The notes under the pieces are model-generated. The model was not told where the DNA came from and searched no databases. It worked only from the letters and a program-made list of their open reading frames with translations. A stretch of DNA of 64,000 nt from Elysia chlorotica (lineage: Eukaryota > Mollusca > Gastropoda > Plakobranchidae), in assembly GCA_003991915.1 (NCBI GenBank), contig RQTK01000231.1, positions 528,237 to 592,236 of the forward strand, in the 5' to 3' direction. Shown here one piece after another: positions 25,613 through 38,591 of this stretch (the first letter of the stretch is position 1; the number at the start of each line of letters is the position of its first letter). The translations under genes and the position numbers were made by a program.

Positions 25613-25929
25613 AGAGACAAAGGAAGACAAAGAAAAATGAGAAGAGACAAAGAGAGGCAAAGAAAGAGATAGAGCGAAACAGAGAAAAACAGAGAAATAA
25701 AGAAGAGAGAGAAAATACATACTTTCATAGAAACAGAGAGATAGAGAAAGAAAGAGTGGGGTAAGAACCGCAATGGAGAAAGAGACAAAGGCAGACGGAG
25801 ACAAAGACAAAGTGCAGAGTGACACTCTTTAATTTATCGACATTTTCTGATAACACATCAATTCTAGGATTAATACGGGAGTAATAAGCAAACTACAGAG
25901 AGAAAAATTCCGATCATTTGTCAGTTGGC

Positions 25930-26300
25930 GTGAATCATTAACTATTGTTAAATGTAATGAAAGCAAAAGAAATGATTATGAAATTCAGAAAGAAGAAAAC
26001 ACGAATGTCTCCCCTCATTATAAAAGGCGAAGAGGTTGAGCAAGTAGACACTTACACAATACAAGTATCTTGGTGTAACTTTAGACGGTAAATTAAATTC
26101 TAACCCTTATATCATTGCTCTTTTGAAACGGTTAAATACTGGTCTGTACTTTTTAAAGGGAATTTAATTCATTCCCACGTCGGCAAAAGAATAATGTGTC
26201 TTTTTATGAATCAGTCATTGAGAGAGTGGTCTATTTTGCTCTGATCTGTTGAGGACGAAATGCAAACGTATCAATAATAATTATGTAAACTAGACAAAAC
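25930..26300 (+). mobile_element. CR1/L2-like LINE fragment, RT C-terminal part
   Basis: Reads 'KAKEMIMKFRKKKTR', 'SPLIIKGEEVEQVDTYT', then in another frame 'YKYLGVTLDGKLN' and 'ALLKRLNTGLYFLK', then 'SVIERVVYFALIC'-like remains. This order (KTKEmviDFRkkk ... I.geeVErVdsyKYLGv.lD.kL.W ... llkKansRLyFLrkL) is characteristic of the region after the RT catalytic box in L2/CR1 LINEs. Neither the catalytic box nor the endonuclease is present, and at least two frame changes occur. Confidence 0.75.
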
Positions 26301-26495
26301 TATCTCCTATTGCAACAAACCCAGATTATCTTTTCCTCATTTAGATATGCTATGTATATATAAATGTCAAAGTAAGATTTTTCAATTTTAAAAGATTTAA
26401 CTCTTATACAAATTTCTATTCTGACCAAGTTGCTATTTTTTATTATTAAAATAATTATTGTTGTTACAAGAGGTGTTATGATTACTGTTATTAAT

Positions 26496-26497
<2 letters not shown>

Positions 26498-26561
<64 letters not shown>

Positions 26562-26562
26562 G
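26498..26562. repeat. (TTG)n microsatellite abutting the assembly gap
   Basis: TTG units run directly into N. Confidence 0.95.
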
Positions 26563-26928
26563 NNNNNNNNNNNNNNNNNNNNNNNNNNNNNNNNNNNNNN
26601 NNNNNNNNNNNNNNNNNNNNNNNNNNNNNNNNNNNNNNNNNNNNNNNNNNNNNNNNNNNNNNNNNNNNNNNNNNNNNNNNNNNNNNNNNNNNNNNNNNNN
26701 NNNNNNNNNNNNNNNNNNNNNNNNNNNNNNNNNNNNNNNNNNNNNNNNNNNNNNNNNNNNNNNNNNNNNNNNNNNNNNNNNNNNNNNNNNNNNNNNNNNN
26801 NNNNNNNNNNNNNNNNNNNNNNNNNNNNNNNNNNNNNNNNNNNNNNNNNNNNNNNNNNNNNNNNNNNNNNNNNNNNNNNNNNNNNNNNNNNNNNNNNNNN
26901 NNNNNNNNNNNNNNNNNNNNNNNNNNNN
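26563..26928. other. Assembly gap (366 N)
   Basis: Unsequenced. Its left border is (TTG)n and its right border (TTA)n, so it is not one uniform array. Confidence 1.

Positions 26929-26997
<69 letters not shown>
26929..26997. repeat. (TTA)n microsatellite abutting the assembly gap
   Basis: TTA units emerge from the gap. This could be the 3' tail of an element hidden in the gap. Confidence 0.95.
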
Positions 26998-26999
<2 letters not shown>

Positions 27000-27434
27000 A
27001 TTAATGAAGATAAGAGTACGTGGCTTTGACAGAGATACAGAGAGAGAAGAACGAGATAGCCAAAGAGAAGGAAAGCGGAAAAATAAAAGAGAAAACAGAA
27101 AACAGCTAGAGAAACAATGTGTTACAGGGTGTGGTGTGGGATGCCGGGGAAAATGTCTTTAGCGTTAGAGTTCCCAGTATCTATGTGTGAGGTACCAAGA
27201 TTAGTTTCATCGCACAATGGGGTAAAATTTTTTTGTCGATTTTTTTTTACCCCAATTGGGGTTCCAGTTAGTATAATGAGAACGACCTTGTATCCCCGCT
27301 ATGACAAAACGATTATTTCTCTTTTGACCGTCCTTGATATAGCCTAGTTCCTAACATTGAACTATGGAAACCTCTTTTTTGTAATCTTTACTGTATTTAT
27401 ATACAGGGAGGGGATATTAGATGAGGGTGTGAGT

Positions 27435-27530
27435 GATGTACCTATTGACCCAGACATCTCCCATACAAAGGTGGAGATGGCGATCAAGTCGGAAATAATT
27501 ATATCGCCGATCTAGTTTCAAAAAAAAAGT
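27435..27530 (+). pseudogene. Possible LINE fragment (RT linker)
   Basis: Reads 'VPIDPDISHTKVEMAIKS', resembling the segment before the RT core in RTE-like LINEs (PI..eEVe.AIk..k..kA.G.D). In an intact LINE this would follow the endonuclease, yet here it precedes the endonuclease piece at 27790. It is either a second insertion or a rearrangement. Confidence 0.35.
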
Positions 27531-27789
27531 TCAAGGCAGGAATGAAAAAGTATATATAGGTATCTTCTCAATCGATAGACTGAAGCTTCTGCTGATGGAA
27601 AAGGAGGAAGAAAAAAAGTGATATTGAGAAATAAATAATGTACTTGTATTGATATTTACAGAATAAAAAAGATTATTAAACTATTTAGATAGAAGGAAAA
27701 AGTAAAAGCTAGAAAGAGAGAAAGTACTTGTATCTTTAAGCCCGGACAACAAAAGGTTACCGAGGTCAGTAGGGAAAGGTAAACCGGAA

Positions 27790-29520
27790 TAGGAAACCAG
27801 TATTAGGAAGGAAATGAAGTCGTCTGAGGCACTTCTTGTAATGAGAGACTCCAATGTTAACATAGGCGAGGAGAGACCCGATTCTATAGCTGAAACATAT
27901 GGATTTGATGAAAGAAATGAGAGAGGAACAAGAATGATACACTTTTTAGAAGAATGCAAGTTAACAATAATGAACAGGTTCTTTGTTACAAAAAAAAAAA
28001 AAAAGAAATAATATACTTGGAAAAGCCCTTCAGGTAACAAAACATCAAATAGACTATTTCTTAATGAGACAAAGATTCCCCCAAAGCATAAAAAGGTGCA
28101 GGATGTGATATAGGATTCGATCACAGGCCATTGGTAGTACATATGAGTGTCAAGCTCAAGAATAAAATATCAAATAGAACATACAAGAAGTATGACATAG
28201 ATGGACACAAAATGGAAGATATAAAGTGTCAATGTAATAATGAAGTTCATAATAAGTACCAAATGCTGATGAAAGAAAACGCACAACAATATGAAGTAAT
28301 AGACCCAACAGACTGCATTGGTATGAAATAGAAGGCATTGAAAGAAAGTATACCAAATGGGCTGGAAGTATCGCAGAGGAAAAGCATGACAAGAACAAAG
28401 AGTGTATGACAGAAGACATCTTAGAAATCACCAGAAAAAGCAAGAAACTGAAATCAAGAACGCGCAAGAAAAATACAAAGAATTAAACAAATTGATAAGA
28501 AAAAACTGCAGCAAGGCAACAGAAACTTGACTGAACAGGAAATGCAAAGAATAAGAAGAAAAACAAAGTGGAAATTACAACAGGATTTCTAAAGAACTAA
28601 CCAACTAATATGCTGAAATCATAGGACAGGAGTGGACGGGAAAGATATAAGAATCATTGCAGAGTTATATTGGAATAAAAGAGTTGCCAAAAAGTCGATG
28701 AAGAGCTATCTGAATCAGCAGAAATCCGAGCAAGACAGGGATGTGTGTTAACTCCATACCTCGTCAATATATACACAGAGTACATATTCCGAGAATCAAA
28801 CCACACAAGAGGAACGTATATCAATAAAACAAATAACTATACTATACGTCGACGACACAACCCTGATAGCAAACAACAAGGAAGACCTCCAGATATGTTT
28901 GGTTTTGTAAAGAGTAATATTGAACAAAAAGGACTTGACATTAACGTGAGCAAAACCAAAAACAATGGTCGTTAAACAAAAAATATCCATGTCAATATTA
29001 TAGTAGATGGAAAACAACTTGAACAAGTTCAGCATTTCAAGTATCTGGGGCAAACAATAAACAGTGATGGCAAAATCATGAAAGATATAGAGATCACAAA
29101 AGCACAAGCAAAATCAACATTTATGAACTAAAGTACTTTATAAAATGTATGTCTAGAGAAACTATAAGAGATCTTACTAAGAGCAATACACTTTTTATAT
29201 ACATTTTCCTTACGGCGACGCAACGTGGACTCTCTACAAAGAATCAGCTAAAAAACTAGAAACTCGAGATGTGGTAATTTCGACGACTAGCAAGAATACG
29301 TTACAAAAAACAGAATAACAAACGAAAATGTTTTGAGAAGACTTGGTGGTAAAAGAGAATTAGGGACTTTCGAAAGCATACGACATCACAAACTGTCTTA
29401 TTTGGCTACATAGAAAGGCATGGCAGCCTCGCTCTAACAATTCTAAGAATGGGAGGAAGAAGAGGGAAAGGTATACCCAGCAGGAAGTCTTGCGACGATA
29501 TAAAACTGCCTAGTATTCGT
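27790..29520 (+). mobile_element. RTE-like LINE relic with endonuclease and RT pieces
   Basis: Endonuclease part: 'LLVMRDSNVNIGEERPDS', 'GFDERNERGTRMIHFLEECK', 'LTIMNRFF' (27830-27990), then 'YTWKSPSGNKTSNRL' (28013-28057) and 'DSITGHWPLVVHMSVKLKNK' (28117-28160). RT part: 'ARQGCVLTPYLVNIYTEYIF' (28730-28790), YVDD at 28845-28856, 'GLDINVSKTK' (28933), 'VDGKQLEQVQHFKYLGQTIN' (29003-29060), 'YGDATWTLYKESAKKLE' (about 29210-29265) and 'RITNENVLRRLGGKRELGTF' (about 29310-29370). This is the order expected of an intact protein. Between endonuclease and RT much of the fingers region is missing, and there are many frameshifts. The family assignment is inferred from motif style. Confidence 0.8.
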
Positions 29521-31227
29521 ATTGCTGAAACAATATTTATTATTGATCCTTCGATCGATCCTCAATGCATTAACTTGGTGTAGACAAATACTAATAATTC
29601 AATTACAATGTGACTTCAAATCCAGAAAGCTTTCAATAAGATACATTTATATCGAAGCCAAAGAAAAAGTAAAATTAAAACATAATCACCCCAAAGCATT
29701 ACCGTGATACAAAAAAATTAGTCGGAACTAACTTAAAATACTATTAACCATAATCATACTAATGGTAATGAGCAGCCTACGAGGATACTGTGCACTTACT
29801 AACTGGACTAATAGTAGTATTGAATTCATAACATTGCTGAACTTTTTACCTTAACTCTGTAGTTGCTTAACTTTTAGATCTTAGGAAATTAGACTATTAT
29901 AATTAGGCTGTACTAATTTTGTTAAAAAATAAGAAAAAATAGCCGAAACCTACATAAATTTTTTTACTGCAATTTAATAGACAGAAACAGAAGTCCTATT
30001 TAAAAGTCGGTCAATTCCTTGAGGGCATCAGAAAATAAAGTCAAGGAGAAATGGAAAGTGCAGTGAGGTATATATAGTCGAAAGCCCTGCAAACTCTTTA
30101 TTCACAAGCCTAGGGAATTAAGGTAATCAAAAGCGATCCCCTTTAAAACGCATTGTAAAATTATGCATCCCAAGACAATCATAAAGGAGTGAGGGGACCG
30201 TCGCAAAAATTGGGTCCAAGGCCCCCTTCAATCTAAATTCGGCACTAAAAAGGTTACCCTAGGGATGCAGCCTTATTTCGCCTCGTGTAAGAAAAAAAAT
30301 ATTTCACGCTTTGCGATCAATGAAACGAGTACGGATAGCGTAATCACACCCCTTAGGAATGCGGTTCTCTTATCGCTCGTTGGCTCCGTAAACAAAGAGA
30401 TGAGATAATTATGATTGGACACCGGTGCATTATCTTCACGCAGCGTCTTCATTTTTGTCAAGGACACCGATACTGCAACGCGTCTATTGTTACGATGGTC
30501 GCTTATAATAACCAAAAAGCTGTTCACAATATTCGTGTTTCGTCTCAGTGCGCACCACCATCTCCGGGTGAGAAGGAATTCCCGTTAGTCAAGACCCTAG
30601 TTCGATGTAATGACTGTCTACCGAAGCCCTTGTGGTACTAAGATAACTAGGCTATTTAAATCTGAAAAATCGTGTCCTTGTGTGATACGAAGCTCATTAT
30701 AAGCTGTTATATACCATTGACGTGGGGGTCTCCTTTGTAAAGACGTACTGGCCTAATTCTATTCGGTTTACTAACCCTTCTCTGGTACTTTTCGGTAAAA
30801 AATTTCGGTAATTTTCACTCTTCGGTGTCTGGAAGTAATTTATCACTATACCCCTCTTTTTTGGAAGCGTGCGTCAACCCAATAGGAAAAACCCGTTGGT
30901 TTTAGGAGTAAATAAGTTCGTTACATATATATTATTTTTTACAAGCGTAAATTAGCATGAATAGTTTGAATACTCACAAACAAAAATCACCCTTATTTAT
31001 GTGAATTCATATGGGTTGCGTAACGAAGAATTTCTTTTGAAGAAACCATACATTAAATGTCATTGGCCTTTTTAGCAGTCAAAGAAGAATTAAATACCCC
31101 TTTTTGGTATTAAATCTTTGCCGGTGCAAAAATGTCATACAGTACAGAAATGAGATAGGGGAGAACTGTTTCCTATAAAATTAATGGATTTCAAAAACAT
31201 ATAAAGATATAAATATATAAAGAGAAA

Positions 31228-31230
<3 letters not shown>
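29521..31230. other. Non-coding stretch, nothing recognised
   Basis: A higher-GC patch at 30280-30650 carries open frames of 76-84 codons on both strands without known motifs. I cannot support a gene. Confidence 0.4.
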
Positions 31231-32165
<935 letters not shown>

Positions 32166-32170
32166 TTGCA

Positions 32171-32312
32171 ATGTAGTTGAGTTGACTTGATTTAACGTCC
32201 AACATGAGCTCTATATAGGCTATATTGTGGACAGGACCCAAAACTGACGTCTGACAAGTTTATGTGGTGCCACACAAGAGACAGGGCGGGGATACCATGA
32301 CTCCCGTAGCAG
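32171..32312 (-). repeat. SINE, antisense, 3' part
   Basis: Contains 'gatttaacgtccaacatgag', 'aggctatattgtggac', 'aaactgacgtctgacaagtt' and 'gataccatgactccc'. It is truncated before the tRNA head. Confidence 0.85.
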
Positions 32313-32491
32313 CCTTTGCAGCGTAGACTCAAGCAGTAACACTTGGTCGAAGAAATGAAAATCTCTGCTAGTTTGACGTCCCATAATCCTAGGTCTTAAC
32401 TAGATTACACATTGCGATGGGACCCTAGTGCGGTATACCGAGACTTGTTGGGTCACAATATACTGACACCGGCCCACCCCGTGGGGAGGAG

Positions 32492-32634
32492 GGTGACTTG
32501 GCACAAGTGGTAGAGCGTTGGTCTTGTAGTCGGGAAGTCCCTGGTTCCCCGTATACTGTGATCGTCTGAGACAGAAGCCATGGTATTCTCTCTTTCTCTT
32601 TCTCTCTGTCTCTCTGTCTCTCTCTTTCTCTCTG

Positions 32635-32679
<45 letters not shown>

Positions 32680-32730
32680 CAGCACGTACAATTGTCATAC
32701 GTTAGTCTTGCGAACGCTGTCTTCAAATAA
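32492..32730 (+). repeat. SINE disrupted by an internal (CT)n expansion
   Basis: The head 'acaagtggtagagcgttggt' and 'gtctgagacagaagccatgg' lead to 'tattct', where the family normally reads 'atccccgccctgtctcgtgt'. Here about 90 bp of CT/CTGT units (32590-32676) replaces that segment, and the SINE resumes with 'gcagcacgtacaattgtc'. The array therefore grew from the CTGTCTC seed inside the SINE. Confidence 0.85.
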
Positions 32731-33430
32731 AGTGGGAAAAACTTTGCTGAAATGTCATTCGCTGATCAGCATAGTTATGAGAGAGGCAATATTACTGTTT
32801 CCCAACATTGTATTTAATAGTTGCCATTAACAGAAAGACTTAATCCTGTTAAAAAAGTGTATTTGACACTTATGTTCCTACTGTAGAAATGCACCTTAAA
32901 GATGCCATACCATGTTAACAATGTAGTTGTAATGCGTAGACAGATAGGAACGCTTTGTAACGACTCAGTTCATTACAGTCTAAACTTCTCGGACGTCCGG
33001 TTTAACAAGCTCACCCTGCCTCGACTGTGATACGCGCAATATGTGATATGGAAGTTATCACTGACAGTGACACCATTCAAAAAAGCAAAGGCATGATTAA
33101 TTTATTGATTGATTTTATGAATATAATTTTTTTTGTATTTGTAAACGTCGAAATTGTAAAATTTCTACAGCCAGATCTAAATCTAGTACATATAGTCCAC
33201 AACAAGTCTATATCTACACATTATTAGACCTCTATCTTCTTTGATTTGAAATTAGCATAGATAATCTACTTTTAGATTCTAGAATTGCAATAATTGGGCA
33301 CGTAATATAAATTACAGTATCTAACTAACAATAACAGTAAAAATGTATATAAAACTTGTGACAGACTGACTTTTTCACTAAATGTACTTCTGACACACTA
33401 GGTCTAGCTTGATCTCTGACAAACTGGACA
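32731..33430. other. AT-rich stretch without a recognised gene
   Basis: No repeat family or gene is recognised. Confidence 0.4.
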
Positions 33431-33436
33431 GAATCC

Positions 33437-34110
33437 TTCTAAGGTAAGGTAGGGCAAACCCACCAGTAAGTACGACAGTTCTAAGGTAAGGTAGGGCAAA
33501 CCCACCAGTAAGTACGACAGTTCTAAGGTAAGGTAGGGCAAACCCACCAGTAAGTAAGGCAGTTCTAAGGTAAGGTAGGGCAAACCCACCAGAAAGTAAG
33601 GCAGTTCTAAGGTAAGGTAGGGCAAACCCACCAGTAAGTAAGTCAGTTCTAAGGTAAGGTAGGGCAAACCCACCAGTAAGTAAGGCAGTTCTAAGGTAAG
33701 GTAGGGCAAACCCACCAGTAAGTAAGGCAGTTCTAAGGTAAGGTAGGGCAAACTCACCAGTAAGTAAGGCAGTTCTAAGGTAAGGTAGGGCAAACCCACC
33801 AGTAAGTAAGGCAGTTCTAAGGTAAGGTAGGGCAAACCCACCAGTAAGTAAGGCAGTTCTAAGGTAAGGTAGGGCAAACCCACCAGTAAGTAAGGCAGTT
33901 CTAAGGTAAGGTAGGGCAAACCCACCAGTAAGTAAGGCAGTTCTAAGGTAAGGTAGGGCAAACCCACCAGGAAGTAAGGCAGTTCTAAGGTAAGGTATGG
34001 CAAACCCACCAGTAAGTAACGCAGTACTAAGATAAGGTAGGGCAAACCCACCAGGAAGTAAGGCAGTTCTAAGGTAAGGTAGGGCAAACCCACCAGGAAG
34101 TAAGGCAATT
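33437..34110. repeat. 42-bp minisatellite, 16 copies
   Basis: Sixteen head-to-tail copies of a 42-bp unit ('ttctaaggtaaggtagggca' then 'aacccaccagtaagtaaggc' then 'ag') with very few substitutions. Because 42 is a multiple of three, one - strand frame stays open across the array (34141-33404, 245 codons), reading a 14-residue period ('LPYLLVGLPYLTLE'). There is no start, splice or flanking coding context. Each + strand unit also contains 'aaggtaagg', a strong match to a 5' splice site. Confidence 0.95.
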
Positions 34111-35320
34111 TTGACATGTTATCGTTTTGTAAGTACTGCATATTAGACAGATGGCATCTGAACTTATCTGATGTTTAAAATTTCAGGCGAAGGGAATCCT
34201 GTCCAGAATGTTTCACAGTTTCACACCTTCCTTCATAAGACGAGCCGTGCCTTGCAGTTTTAACCCCTTGAGGATCGAGCATCTGCACGGCGGATAGCGA
34301 TTGCGGAAATCCTGGGTAGGCGGGAAATGCGTTTGTTGTTTCTGCCCAGGCGCATGCGCCAAAAGTACGGTCTTTTTTTTTTGCAACCACACCAGCTGTC
34401 AAGACCCTAATTCACTAACGTAGCCTACGTACTAGATCTAGGACAGGTAGAATCTGTTGTATAATTGTGAAGCATTTCAGGCGATTGAAATCCTACCAAA
34501 TACAACAACAACAACAACAACAACAGCAACAACAACATTAACAACCGCCCCACCCAAAAAAAACAACAAAAAACAAAGCAAAACAAAACAACAAACAACA
34601 AAATAGGAGACACAAGCGATATTGTTTTAATGTTCAATGCATACTGTTAACTTAAATTTTTAACCAACTGATTTGTAGCCACATTTAGACACTAAATCAT
34701 TTACTATTTTTTGTAGAGCAACCCAAAGATTAACTGAAAAGTGAAAATCATATAGAGTTGGCCTACGTGTCGTCATCACTTTCTGCGTACTTCCATGGTG
34801 GTAGGAACATTCATTGTGCATTCACTTTAAACGTATTAGAGAGTTTTGAAATACGCGTTTTAAAAAAGGGTGTCACAAAGAAAGCCGTCAGACAGGCTAC
34901 ATATTGTCTCGCTACCACTCCTTATGAGTCAAATGTTGCATCCTTACATTTTAAGTTGCTGAGTGATGTATGATTTATATCATAGCATAAATTTATCTGA
35001 GTTTATTAATGGTGAATTGGTGGAGAAGATAATTATGACTGAGGTTTGTTTGTTTTTTGAAATAGTAAGAAAAATGAACATTTACTTATTTTTATTTTTA
35101 AATGCAAAAGTTTTCCAAATATGTATTTCCAACACCGGCTCATTAAGACTGATTGAGAGACACAATAATTATGTTTCTTTGTGTTCCCTACACACAATTT
35201 GCATAATAATTTTTTAATATTCATAGACATGTATGTCTATTCTAACATATTAACCTATTTTAACCATGTTTTGAATTATGTATCAAGATGTCTGAGTTTA
35301 TCTGAATGATTTCCATTTAG
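34111..35320. other. Non-coding stretch with weak open frames
   Basis: A (CAA)n run lies at 34502-34525. The open frame 34758-34973 (+) has no recognised motif. Nothing firm is seen. Confidence 0.4.
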
Positions 35321-35421
35321 GCCTACCCGCTTACAGGGAAAGCCGGAATCACCCATATTGGGTCCCTACTTTCAAGCTCGGATATGAAACACATGGTGCG
35401 GATCCCTCGAGCTATAACAAT
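35321..35421 (+). CDS. Isolated candidate exon, function unknown
   Basis: A 101-nt open segment is flanked by a plausible acceptor ('gatttccatttag' ending at 35320) and a strong donor (GTAAGAGG from 35422). It reads AYPLTGKAGITHIG, then SLLSSSDMKHMVRIPRAIT, 33 residues, ending in phase 2. Composition and splice signals look like a host exon, in contrast to the AT-rich surroundings. I recognise no family, and no partner exon is visible within several kilobases on either side, so it could be part of a gene with long introns, a dead exon, or chance. Confidence 0.3.
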
Positions 35422-35867
35422 GTAAGAGGTTGCAAAATCGCAAAAGAAAAGGCTAGAGAAAGGTGTACAGCCATGTGAAGCTTTGATAGTTTTTATTATT
35501 GTATGATAATGAAATTGAATTAATATGGCGCCTACATCAGTCGAATTTCTCTGTCTCTTTGGCTATATCCTCGCATTCTACTTCACAATAGAAATGAACA
35601 AGGTACGAGTATTGCACTGGTAGAGTATGGTACATTAGAAAACAAGAAGAGAGTAAAGATACTCAAAGAAAATTGCTTTATTATTCATTGATTTGCTGAT
35701 TAAATAACGTTTAATTCATTAAATGTAAGCAGAGTAATAGTTATTACATTTATGCTTGAACACAGCTACTAAGGTAACATTAATAAATATTTTCTAATTC
35801 TATAATATGAATATGTACATGTAAATACTGATTTGAAGTTTTATATATATTTTGCAATTACAGACAC

Positions 35868-36056
35868 ACACACACCCCTTCTGGTTGGGTCGGTGTCAGT
35901 TTAATAAGACCGGCTGAGGCAGGAGTCATGGTATCCCCGCCTTGTCTCGTGTGTGGCAGCACATAAAATTGTCAGACGTCAGTCTTAGGGCCCGTCCACA
36001 ATATAGCCTATATAATGCTGGTGTTGGACGTTAAACCAACTCAACAACTCTCTCTC
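35868..36056 (+). repeat. SINE, 5'-truncated, bounded by CA runs
   Basis: Begins at 'ctggttgggtcggtgtcag' and runs through 'accggctgaggcaggagtca', 'ccgccttgtctcgtgtgtgg', 'ttgtcagacgtcagtcttag' and 'ggacgttaaaccaactcaac' into (CT)n and (CA)n. It is one of the copies closest to consensus. The tRNA head is replaced by a short (AC)n. Confidence 0.9.
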
Positions 36057-36069
36057 TCTCACACACACA

Positions 36070-37195
36070 CACGAAGGAAAAGTGGACCAAAAATGATGAT
36101 GAGTTCATATTGGATTCAAATGAGGAAACTAATAACCATTGTTTACGTGTAAACATAATACATGTAAATATATTATGAGCGGTTTATACAGTAAAAATGA
36201 AAAACAATTTTGAGGAAAACGGAAAAAAGGCTGTGATTTCTGAAATGTCTTTGTAGTTTTGACACAAAAATCTATGTTTAAACAGGACAAAAAAATTGGC
36301 AAATTTTGACAACAGAATAATAAAAAAAAAAATTAAATCTTAAATTGTAAACCTGAACAGAAAAAAATTTACAAAACCATGAACTAGTGTTACTTCATTT
36401 TTTTTTCAAATAAGCACTCCTTCAAGTTTCTGTCAACAGATATAAACCCATAACAAGACACTATAACTAACCAACAGCTGAAAGCTGGAGATGAAAAAAC
36501 AACAAACGCAAAGGTGTCAATACTGACATAAAAATGTTCTACATATCTGCCATGGAAGAAACGGTGAATGTAAATTCCAAGAAATTGATATACAAGAAAT
36601 ATAAACTACAAAAATTTCTTATAATGAAGAGTGTTTTTAAAGATAAAAATGAATAAGTTAGGGTTACACAGGACTACCAAGTATTGTTGTATTAAGCCAA
36701 ATTGTTTTTTTTTAACATCCCTTCTTCTTGAAAAAGGTAGCCTCAGCCAGTTCCAGCAAGTGCTTTTTGTTTTATTCTAATACGTTCTTCTCCACAACAC
36801 GAGCAAGTTATTAAATCATCAAGAGACGCTCCAAGATAGGGAGAGTTAGGTTTTTTTTTCTTTTTCTTGCAAAGCAATATAAGCAGCCATAGCCTCTGTC
36901 TTCTTCTCACATTAACAATTAATCACAGCAGAGTGCCAAAGGATAGCAAATAGATGTTAATCAAGATAAAGATGGAATCGTTAAGTTAGTATGACAAATA
37001 TCATGTATTTGGTAATCTGTTAACCGTCCTTCTCTTACACTGTGCCATATGCCTTCTTTATATTGTGACAATCAATTCCTTTCAAGACTTGTTTAAATTA
37101 ATGTGTTTGTATACACAAACTACAGAGTTGGCATGTTGTTGGTGAATCATAACGCGATCCTGAAAGTTAGGCAGAACAGCAAATAATTATTTCAG
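36070..37195. other. AT-rich stretch without a recognised gene
   Basis: Nothing is supported. The right part could contain further decayed sequence of the SWIM-type fragment that follows on the - strand. Confidence 0.35.
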
Positions 37196-37199
37196 AATT

Positions 37200-37535
37200 A
37201 GAGGATTCTTTAAAAACCGGAAATAATTGAAATAGTCTTCGGGCAACAAATTCAGTTTACTTTTGAAACTAGGGGTGTCTGATGTCTTTTCTCCACAAAT
37301 TGAGGCGCTAACTTTGCTTCTCTGGCTTTAATTACACTAAAAACATATCTTTAAGAGGATGATAGGAAACATTCTTTAGGCCTGAGAGAAGCATCCAATA
37401 CGATGGCTTCCTTGTTGCTGTGGTTTTTTCTTTAAGCCTACCACAGGCTTCAACGTAAAATAACATGGTTGCCTCGTGAGTGCAGGTTTCTCCCAAACTT
37501 GCTTGCCCACTGCACCTGTGGGGCATTTTTTGTTG
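37200..37535 (-). pseudogene. SWIM-type zinc-finger protein fragment, decayed
   Basis: The - strand reads 'CSGQASLGETCTHEATMLFY', then 'VEACGRLKEKTTATRKPSYW', then 'MLLSGLKNVSYHPLKDMF' from about 37520 to 37340. Weaker similar sequence continues to about 37200. The pattern C-x..GLGEtCsHvaamLF..Ea fits the SWIM zinc finger, and the following x(5)T..k..yWmlP..vk.v.y.plkdi matches SWIM/YqaJ-type hypothetical proteins that are abundant in mollusc genomes (family knowledge; not searched). The first Cys pair of the finger is incomplete, the frame is interrupted downstream, and a SINE in the same orientation abuts it at 37528. It is probably a dead copy. Confidence 0.5.
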
Positions 37536-37668
37536 AGTTGATTTAACGTCCAAGGTCAGCACTACATAGGCTATACTATGGATGGGCCCCAAGACTGACG
37601 TCTGACAGTTTTATGTGCTGCCATACACAAGACAGGGCTGGGATACCATGACTCCTGTCTCAGTTTAA
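37528..37668 (-). repeat. SINE, antisense, 3' part
   Basis: Contains 'ttgatttaacgtccaaggtc', 'ggctatactatggatgggcc', 'aagactgacgtctgacagtt' and 'gataccatgactcctgtctc'. It is truncated before the head. Confidence 0.85.
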
Positions 37669-37669
37669 C

Positions 37670-38370
<701 letters not shown>

Positions 38371-38591
38371 GGAAAGAAATGCATCCTGGACAATTGGACT
38401 GTATAATGTATCTACATGGGCGTCTTACTTAGGCAATAATCTAAACTACATAGATCTTAAATTGTTGATGTTATGTTATCCTACAGTTATTTTTCACCTC
38501 CCTTGAACTCGTCATTTGTGTAGGAATTTTTGCCCAGCACCAAATTGAAATAAAAATCATGGAAGGTGATATCAGACAGATTAAAGATGGT

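Noticed and set aside
30273-30641. Overlapping 76-84-codon frames on opposite strands in a higher-GC patch
   Set aside because: No motif on either strand and no splice context; opposite-strand frames suggest chance.
33437-34110. CRISPR-like regular repeats
   Set aside because: The 42-bp units are contiguous with no variable spacers, and the genome is eukaryotic.
34758-34973. 71-codon + strand frame
   Set aside because: No recognised domain, no acceptor or donor arrangement linking it to the exon candidate at 35321.
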